This document shows positions 58,534-64,000 of a DNA stretch of 64,000 nt, one piece after another. The notes under the pieces are model-generated. The model ran no database searches. It was given only the letters and a program-made list of their open reading frames with translations, and was not told the DNA's origin. How positions within the stretch are numbered: the stretch's first letter is position 1; every line of letters begins with the position of its first letter. The position numbers were made by a program, and so were the translations under genes. The stretch is from Streptomyces sp. A3M-1-3 (GTDB taxonomy: Bacteria; Actinomycetota; Actinomycetes; Streptomycetales; Streptomycetaceae). The stretch covers positions 246,741 to 310,740 of the forward strand of contig NZ_JANAVP010000004.1 of the NCBI RefSeq assembly GCF_024213665.1, given 5' to 3'.

Positions 58534-59181
58534 ATGGCCATGCAGGACCGGGCAATCCGTACTCGTCGGACGATCCTGAGCGCAGCGGCCCAGGTCTTCG
58601 AGAAGCAGGGCTATCAGGCGGCCACCATCACGGAGATCCTCAAGGTGGCCGGCGTGACCAAGGGCGCCCTGTACTTCCACTTCCAGTCCAAGGAAGAGCT
58701 GGCGCTGGGGGTGTTCGACGCCCAGGAGCCTCCGCAGGCGGTTCCCGCCCAGCCCCTCAAGCTCCAGGAGCTGGTGGACATCGGCATGGTGTTCAGCCAC
58801 CGGCTGCGCACGAACATGCTGGCTCGCGCCGGCGTCCGTCTCTCCATGGATCAGCAGGCGCAGGGCCTCGATCGCAGCGGCCCGTTTCTGCGGTGGCAGG
58901 AGACGACCCTGAATCTGCTGACCCGGGCGAAGGAGAACGGCGAGCTGCTGCCGCACGTGGTGCCTGCCGAATCGGCCGACCTGTATGTGAGCGCCTTCGC
59001 CGGTGTCCAGGTGGTGTCCCAGACGCTCAGCGACTACAAGGATCTGGACCATCGCTACTCATCGCTTCAGAGGCACATCCTGCCCAGCATCGCGGTCCCT
59101 TCCGTGCTGGCCGCGCTGGACCTGTCCGTCGAGCGGGGAGCCCGCCTCGCCTCCGAGCTGAGCCCCGAGCCGGAGGACTGA
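58534..59181 (+). CDS. Gamma-butyrolactone receptor-like TetR regulator (ScbR/ArpA family)
   Basis: 215 residues. The DNA-binding domain ('TRRTILSAAAQVFEKQGYQA', '[19 protein letters not shown]', 'SKEELALGV') is that of Streptomyces GBL receptors, and the ligand half has 'DLYVSAFAGVQVVSQ'. Such proteins control antibiotic clusters. No butyrolactone synthase gene lies in the window, so it may be a pseudo-receptor. ATG at 58,534 follows AAGGAGGCAGG. Confidence 0.88.
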   Translation: MAMQDRAIRTRRTILSAAAQVFEKQGYQAATITEILKVAGVTKGALYFHFQSKEELALGVFDAQEPPQAVPAQPLKLQELVDIGMVFSHRLRTNMLARAGVRLSMDQQAQGLDRSGPFLRWQETTLNLLTRAKENGELLPHVVPAESADLYVSAFAGVQVVSQTLSDYKDLDHRYSSLQRHILPSIAVPSVLAALDLSVERGARLASELSPEPED

Positions 59182-59249
59182 CCGTGTCATGAACCCGATG
59201 TCCGCGCAGGGCACGCCCGCCCTGCGCACATCGGCTCGCCGTCAGAGCC

Positions 59250-60014
59250 TCAGAGCCCTGTCCCGCCCGTGGCGTCGATGTACTGGCCGGTGATCCAGCG
59301 CGAGTCGTCGGAGGCGAGGAAGGCCACGATGTCCGCGATGTCGGCCGGCTGCCCGGTCCGGTCGAAGACGGAGTACGCGGCCAGGGCGGCCGCCGCTTCG
59401 GGGGTCTCGCGCCGCCTGGCGTTCATGTCCGTCTCCACGAAGCCGGGCGCCACCTCGTTCACCGTGATCCCCCGGCCGCCCACCTCCTTGGCGACGGCGA
59501 GGGTGAGCGTGTCCACGGCGCCTTTGGTCATCGCGTATGTGACGGACTCCGGGAACGCGATCCGGGTGGCGGCCGACGAGATGTTGACGATCCGCCCGCC
59601 GTCCCGCATCCGCTTCAGCCCCTGCTGGATGAGGAACAGCGGCGCCTTGACGTTGATGGCGAAGAGCCGGTCGAAGACCTCCGGCGTGGACTCGTCGATC
59701 CGCCCGGAGCCGCTGGCGCCGGCGTTGTTGACGAGAATGTCGAGCACGGGACGCTCCCCCTCGCCGGCCATGCCCGCGTCGAACGCCGCGTAGAGCGTCG
59801 CCACATCGCCGGGCACACCCAGCTCGGCCGCAACGGCGAAGGCCCTTCCCCCGTCCTTCCGGATCAGCTCGGCGGTCTCCTGGGCGGCCGGTCCGCTCGC
59901 GCCGTAGTGGACCGCGACCAGAGCGCCGTCCCGCGCCAGCCGCTGGGCGATCCCCCGCCCGATGCCGCGGCTCGCCCCGGTGACCAGGGCGGTCTTCCCC
60001 TCAAGTGCACGCAT
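59250..60014 (-). CDS. Short-chain dehydrogenase/reductase
   Basis: 254 residues from ATG 60014. 'LVTGASRGIGRGIAQRLA', 'LVNNAGASG', catalytic Ser in 'NISSAATR', 'YAMTKGAVD' (YxxxK) and 'ITVNEVAPGFVETDM' mark a classical SDR of the FabG-like type. Confidence 0.9.
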   Translation of the reverse strand: MRALEGKTALVTGASRGIGRGIAQRLARDGALVAVHYGASGPAAQETAELIRKDGGRAFAVAAELGVPGDVATLYAAFDAGMAGEGERPVLDILVNNAGASGSGRIDESTPEVFDRLFAINVKAPLFLIQQGLKRMRDGGRIVNISSAATRIAFPESVTYAMTKGAVDTLTLAVAKEVGGRGITVNEVAPGFVETDMNARRRETPEAAAALAAYSVFDRTGQPADIADIVAFLASDDSRWITGQYIDATGGTGL

Positions 60015-60163
60015 ACATGGCCCCCCATGCGTATCGGCCCGATTGTCTCGTTGTCTCGTCAGGCCGTTCGATTCGTCGACGTCACGATACATTTCGGCCA
60101 CGCACGCCGTAACCGGGGCAAACTCGTTCGCGCAGCGGCCGGCGGATCCGGTACAGAGACCCC

Positions 60164-60655
60164 ATGACGACCTGGTCCCTTCGCCCCGAACGCTTCGACA
60201 CCCCCGACGCGACCGCCCTGCGGCGCGACTACTACGACGAGGTCGCCGGCCGCTACTGGGGGCGTCCCGCGACCGCGGCGGAGATCGACGAGGAGCTCGC
60301 CGACGACGGAGTGGATCAACTCGCCGTCCCCACCGGTGAGTTCGTCGTCGGCCGGTACGACGGCAAGGCCGGATCCTGCGGCGGGGTGCTGCTGCTGGAC
60401 CCGGAGACAGCAGAGCTGACCAGGGTGTACGTACGGCCCGCGTTCCGCGGCTCCGGCGGCGGAGCCGTACTGCTGTCCGCGCTGGAGTCCGCGGCCGCGG
60501 GTCTCGGCGCGCGGCGCATGGTCCTCAACACCCGGCTGGACCTGATCGAGGCCCGCACCCTGTACACGAGGAACGGCTACCAGGAGGTCCCGGCGTACTG
60601 CGAGGGTCCGTACATGGAGATCTGGTACGGCAAGGAGCTCCGGCCCCGTCCGTGA
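60164..60655 (+). CDS. GNAT family N-acetyltransferase (163 aa)
   Basis: 'LTRVYVRPAFRGSGGGAVLLSAL' is the acetyl-CoA loop, followed by 'VLNTRLDLIEARTLYTRNGY', the typical GNAT C-terminus. Substrate unknown. Confidence 0.88.
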   Translation: MTTWSLRPERFDTPDATALRRDYYDEVAGRYWGRPATAAEIDEELADDGVDQLAVPTGEFVVGRYDGKAGSCGGVLLLDPETAELTRVYVRPAFRGSGGGAVLLSALESAAAGLGARRMVLNTRLDLIEARTLYTRNGYQEVPAYCEGPYMEIWYGKELRPRP

Positions 60656-60684
60656 CGCGAGCCGCACTCAGGGGCGAGCCGCGC

Positions 60685-61317
60685 TCAGGGGTCCGTGACC
60701 TCCGTGACCTCCGTGGCCTCCGTGGCCGCGGGCGCGCGCATTGACTCCAGCAGCCGGGTCAGCGCGGCGCGGGTGTCCGCCAGGTCCTGGGGATTCTCCG
60801 AGGTGGCCAGCCACAGGGCCGCCTCGTTCATCGCGCCCGAGAGCAGGTGGGTCAGCGGGACGACCGGCTGAGGGGGGATCGTTCCCTCCTCGATCAGTGC
60901 GGTGAGGGCTTCGGCCAGGTGGCGGGCCGAGGCCGCCTCGTCCAACGCGCGCCATTCGTTCCATCCCAGTACCGCGGGACCGTCCACGAGCATGATCCGC
61001 TGGATCTCCGGGTCGGTGCTCGCGGTGAGGAACGCCTGGCAGCCGGCCGTCAGTTGGTTCCAGGAACCGTCCTGGGACTCGGCGGTCGCCGCAACCTTTC
61101 GGCCCACCTCCTGCTGCACCTGTTCCAGCACGGCGCGGAACAGGTCGGCCTTGCTGTCGAAGTGGTGGTAGAGCGCGCCCTTGGTGACACCGGCGGCGCG
61201 GACGATCTCCGCCAGGCCCACCGCGCCGTAACCGAGCGTCGCGAACAGACGCCTGCTCTCGCGCAGCAGGGTCTGCCTGGTCTGCTCCCGCTGCTGTGCT
61301 CTGCCGCCCTGCGTCAT
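60685..61317 (-). CDS. TetR-family repressor of the adjacent VOC gene
   Basis: 210 residues. HTH '[19 protein letters not shown]' and the usual all-helical ligand part. Divergent from the VOC gene with two similar operators between. The C-terminus has short repeats (ATEVTEVT). Confidence 0.88.
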   Translation of the reverse strand: MTQGGRAQQREQTRQTLLRESRRLFATLGYGAVGLAEIVRAAGVTKGALYHHFDSKADLFRAVLEQVQQEVGRKVAATAESQDGSWNQLTAGCQAFLTASTDPEIQRIMLVDGPAVLGWNEWRALDEAASARHLAEALTALIEEGTIPPQPVVPLTHLLSGAMNEAALWLATSENPQDLADTRAALTRLLESMRAPAATEATEVTEVTDP

Positions 61318-61332
61318 CGCGCCCCATTCGTT

Positions 61333-61351
61333 GACATACCAGTGGTACGTC
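61333..61351. promoter_or_regulatory. TetR operator 1
   Basis: GACATACCAGTGGTACGTC, near-perfect palindrome around TACCAGTGGTA, just upstream of the leftward tetR start. Confidence 0.65.
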
Positions 61352-61363
61352 AATATTCTAGTT

Positions 61364-61382
61364 CGCATACCGATGGTACGTG
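61364..61382. promoter_or_regulatory. TetR operator 2
   Basis: CGCATACCGATGGTACGTG, one arm base different from site 1, 31 bases centre to centre (three helix turns). It ends three bases before the ribosome site of the VOC gene. Confidence 0.6.
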
Positions 61383-61396
61383 AAGGAGATCTCGTG

Positions 61397-61879
61397 ATGC
61401 TGACCAGCTTCTATCCCGTGATCTGCACCTCGCGGCTGAAGGAGTCCCGCGACTTCTACACCGGGCTGCTGGGGTTCGAGACGACGTTCGAGGCCGACTG
61501 GTACTTGAGCCTGCGGCGGCCCGGCGACGCACTGCCGTACGAGCTCGCCCTGCTCGACCACAGCCACCCCACCCTCCCCGAGGCGTATCGCGTCCCCGTG
61601 CGCGGGCTGCTGCTCAACTTCGAGGTGGAGGACGTGGACGCGGAGTGGGAGCGGCTTGTCGTCCGCGAGGGACTGACGGCCGAACTCGCGCTGCGCAGCG
61701 AGGACTTCGGGCAGCGGCACTTCATCGTGGCCGATCCCAACGGCGTGCTGATCGACGTCATCACGCCCATCGCGCCCTCGGAGGCGTACGCCGCGCAGTA
61801 CGTCGGACAGTTGAACCGCCGGACAGTAGAATCGCCGGATGAGCGCCCCCGACCTCGACATCGATCCAGAGGCGAGTGA
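61397..61879 (+). CDS. Vicinal oxygen chelate (glyoxalase/bleomycin-resistance-like) protein
   Basis: 160 residues. '[20 protein letters not shown]' and '[14 protein letters not shown]' are the two VOC half-motifs. ATG 61397 or GTG 61394, GGAG upstream. The 3' end overlaps recQ by 41 bases. Probable detoxification of a TetR ligand. Confidence 0.85.
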   Translation: MLTSFYPVICTSRLKESRDFYTGLLGFETTFEADWYLSLRRPGDALPYELALLDHSHPTLPEAYRVPVRGLLLNFEVEDVDAEWERLVVREGLTAELALRSEDFGQRHFIVADPNGVLIDVITPIAPSEAYAAQYVGQLNRRTVESPDERPRPRHRSRGE

Positions 61880-63941
61880 CGCGCTGCGCGTACTGCACCG
61901 CGTCTTCGGCTACGACTCCTTCCGCGGCAGCCAGCAGGAGATCATCGATCATGTGGTCGGCGGGGGCGACGCGCTCGTCCTGATGCCGACCGGCGGCGGC
62001 AAGTCGCTCTGCTACCAGATCCCGGCGCTGGTGCGGAAGGGTGTCGGCGTCGTCGTCTCGCCGCTCATCGCCTTGATGCAGGACCAGGTCGACGCCCTGC
62101 GGGCGCTCGGTGTGCGGGCCGGTTTCCTCAACTCCACGCAGGACCTCGACGAGCGGCGGCTCGTGGAGGCCGAGTTCCTCGCCGGCGAATTGGACCTGCT
62201 CTATCTGGCACCGGAGCGGCTGCGCGTCGAGTCGACGGTACGGCTGCTGGAGCGCGGCACGATCTCGCTGTTCGCCATCGACGAGGCACACTGCGTGGCG
62301 CAGTGGGGGCACGACTTCCGGCCCGACTACCTCGCCCTGTCCGCGCTGCACGAGCGCTGGCCGGACGTGCCACGCATCGCGCTGACCGCGACCGCGACGG
62401 AGGCGACGCATGCGGAGATCGCCTCCCGGCTGAAGCTCCAGGACGCGCGTCACTTCGTGGCGAGCTTCGACCGGCCAAACATCCAGTACCGCATCGAGTC
62501 GAAGGACGACCCGAAGCGGCAGCTGCTGCACCTGCTGCGCACCGAGCACGCCGGGGACGCGGGCATCGTCTACTGCCTGTCGCGGGCGTCCGTGGAGAAG
62601 ACCGCCGAGTTCCTGGTGAAGCAGGGAATCGAGGCGCTGCCCTACCACGCGGGGCTCGATGCGCGTACGAGAGCCGTCCACCAGGCGCGCTTTCTGCGCG
62701 AGGACGGGGTGGTGATGGTCGCCACGATCGCCTTCGGCATGGGCATCGACAAGCCGGACGTGCGCTTCGTCGCCCATCTCGACCTGCCCAAGTCCGTGGA
62801 GGGGTACTACCAGGAGACCGGGCGGGCGGGGCGCGACGGACTGCCGTCGACGGCGTGGCTGGCGTACGGGCTTCAGGACGTCGTCCAGCAACGGAAGATG
62901 ATCGACAGCTCGGAGGGCGACGACGCGCACCGGCGCCGGCTCTCCGCGCATGTCGACGCGATGCTCGCGCTCTGCGAGACGGTGGAGTGCCGGCGGGTGC
63001 GGCTGCTCGCCTACTTCGGGGAGGAGAGCGGCGCGTGCGGGAACTGCGACACATGCCTGACGCCGCCGGAGCCCTGGGACGGCACGGTCGCCGCGCAGAA
63101 GCTGCTGTCGACCGTGGTACGGCTGAAGCGGGAGCGCGGCCAGAAGTTCGGGGCCGGCCAGATCGCCGACATCCTGCTGGGCAGGAAGACGGCCAAGGTC
63201 ATCCAGTTCGACCATGACGCGCTGAGTGTGTTCGGCATCGGCACGGAGCTGCGCGAGGCGGAATGGCGGGGCGTGGTACGGCAGTTGCTGGCGCAGGGGC
63301 TTATCGCCGTGGAGGGCGAGTACGGCACGCTGGTGCTCACCGATACGAGCGGTGAGGTGCTGGGCGGACGGCGCGAGGTCCCCCTGCGACGCGAGCCGGA
63401 GAAGCAGGCGCGGGCGCGGGATCGGGTCGCGAAGACCGCCGCGAAGCGGGGCGCGGCGCCGGTCGATCTGCCGCAGGAGGCGGTCCCGGTGTTCGAGGCG
63501 CTGCGGGCCTGGCGGGCGGCCACGGCGAAAGAACAGGGCGTACCGGCGTATGTCGTATTCCACGACGCGACCCTGCGCGAGATCGCACTCACCGCGCCGT
63601 CGAGCCTCACGGAGCTCGGCACGGTGAGCGGGGTCGGCGAGAACAAGCTGGCGAAGTACGGCGAACAGGTCCTGGCCACGCTGGCTACGGCTGCCGCTAC
63701 GGCTACGGGGGCGCCGCCCGCGGCTGCCGGAGCGCGGTCCCCGGCTGCGCCGTCCGGAGTGAGCGTCGGGACGCAGCCCGGGGCGCAGCCCGGGGCGCAG
63801 CCCGGGGCGCCGCAGTCGGAGACCCTGCCGGAGTCTCCGTCCGGGGCGCCGTCCGGAGCAGGCGACGGGGCGTCGTCCCGCCGGCCCGTCGGCGGCTCGT
63901 ACGGGGAGACACGCCGCCCTGGGACCGTTCCTCTTGACTGA
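61839..63941 (+). CDS. recQ: ATP-dependent DNA helicase RecQ
   Basis: 700 residues. Walker A '[16 protein letters not shown]' near 48, '[17 protein letters not shown]' near 148, motif VI '[10 protein letters not shown]', zinc-binding '[17 protein letters not shown]', then 'GNCDTCL', and an HRDC domain around 540-620. A Pro/Ala/Gly tail with [10 protein letters not shown] repeats (DNA repeats at 63,775-63,812) follows. Standard chromosomal repair gene. Confidence 0.95.
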   Translation: MSAPDLDIDPEASDALRVLHRVFGYDSFRGSQQEIIDHVVGGGDALVLMPTGGGKSLCYQIPALVRKGVGVVVSPLIALMQDQVDALRALGVRAGFLNSTQDLDERRLVEAEFLAGELDLLYLAPERLRVESTVRLLERGTISLFAIDEAHCVAQWGHDFRPDYLALSALHERWPDVPRIALTATATEATHAEIASRLKLQDARHFVASFDRPNIQYRIESKDDPKRQLLHLLRTEHAGDAGIVYCLSRASVEKTAEFLVKQGIEALPYHAGLDARTRAVHQARFLREDGVVMVATIAFGMGIDKPDVRFVAHLDLPKSVEGYYQETGRAGRDGLPSTAWLAYGLQDVVQQRKMIDSSEGDDAHRRRLSAHVDAMLALCETVECRRVRLLAYFGEESGACGNCDTCLTPPEPWDGTVAAQKLLSTVVRLKRERGQKFGAGQIADILLGRKTAKVIQFDHDALSVFGIGTELREAEWRGVVRQLLAQGLIAVEGEYGTLVLTDTSGEVLGGRREVPLRREPEKQARARDRVAKTAAKRGAAPVDLPQEAVPVFEALRAWRAATAKEQGVPAYVVFHDATLREIALTAPSSLTELGTVSGVGENKLAKYGEQVLATLATAAATATGAPPAAAGARSPAAPSGVSVGTQPGAQPGAQPGAPQSETLPESPSGAPSGAGDGASSRRPVGGSYGETRRPGTVPLD

Positions 63942-64000
63942 GCAGGAGTGAGCCCGCTCAGCCGCACGCCCCGAACGGTCTTGGGCGCACTGGTCCCCGG
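63924..64000. repeat. Direct repeat copy B: recQ 3' end and downstream sequence
   Basis: Counterpart of 52,729-52,801. It includes the last five codons and stop of recQ, and an open frame 'VSPLSRTPRTVLGALVPG' that leaves the window. Confidence 0.85.

Noticed and set aside
63775..63812. Tandem GGGGCGCAGCCC repeats at the recQ end as a mobile or regulatory element
   Set aside because: They encode a Gly-Ala-Gln-Pro tail in frame and are best explained as coding low-complexity expansion.

Overview
The window is high-GC actinobacterial DNA, almost certainly Streptomyces. Signs are GC-rich third codon positions, many GTG starts, stop/start overlaps (ATGA, TGATG), a WhiB-family protein, a gamma-butyrolactone-receptor-like TetR and a Streptomyces-type SoxR. 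It has two halves.

Bases 1 to about 36,790 are the right-hand part of an integrated siphovirus prophage; its left end and integrase lie outside. The early operon (1-13 kb) encodes small proteins, a Cas4/RecB-like exonuclease, a phiC31 gp3-type recombination directionality factor, a DnaQ-like exonuclease, a RuvC-like resolvase, a WhiB protein fused to an HNH-like domain, and a DnaB-N/RepA-type helicase whose 3' end is full of short GC palindromes (possible origin). A block of membrane proteins and an array of hairpins (14.1-14.45 kb) separate this from the late genes: HNH, terminase, portal, protease, HK97 capsid, connectors, two paralogous tail-tube proteins, tail chaperones with a canonical -1 frameshift site, tape measure, tail proteins, amidase endolysin and holins. 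Two XRE regulators and small genes follow. The prophage ends at a displaced 3' fragment of a tRNA-Arg(TCT) gene (36,742-36,786). The tape measure gene has an in-frame amber codon at codon 7, so the prophage may be defective.

Bases 37.2 to 50.4 kb form a copper-linked biosynthetic locus. A CsoR repressor gene (Cys-His-Cys Cu(I) ligands intact) lies among CsoR-type operators upstream of its own divergent promoter, a P450/MFS pair, a CopZ-like chaperone, and a six-gene operon. That operon encodes an A-T-R mono-modular NRPS ending in a thioester reductase, a leucyl/phenylalanyl-tRNA transferase (Aat) homologue, a GNAT-like protein, an O-methyltransferase, an acyl-CoA dehydrogenase and a TenA-fold protein. 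The NRPS-reductase plus tRNA-dependent Aat homologue recalls the tRNA-dependent peptide system described in a metal-related genomic island of S. lividans 66. This version adds tailoring genes and an unusually complete operator set, and is the most interesting system here.

Bases 50.4 to 54.9 kb are a gene graveyard: broken FAD oxidoreductase, truncated deoxysugar 2,3-dehydratase next to an intact 3-ketoreductase, an FMN-reductase/KorA/KorB mosaic, a truncated SnoaL protein and a frameshifted hydrolase. A roughly 75-base repeat of the recQ 3' end lies within it. Bases 54.9 to 58.4 kb hold soxR and a divergent operon (DsbA-like, small peptide, MFS, histidine kinase) across a perfect SoxR-type palindrome. 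Bases 58.5 to 64 kb are ordinary chromosomal genes: GBL-receptor-like TetR, SDR, GNAT, TetR with twin operators, VOC protein and RecQ.
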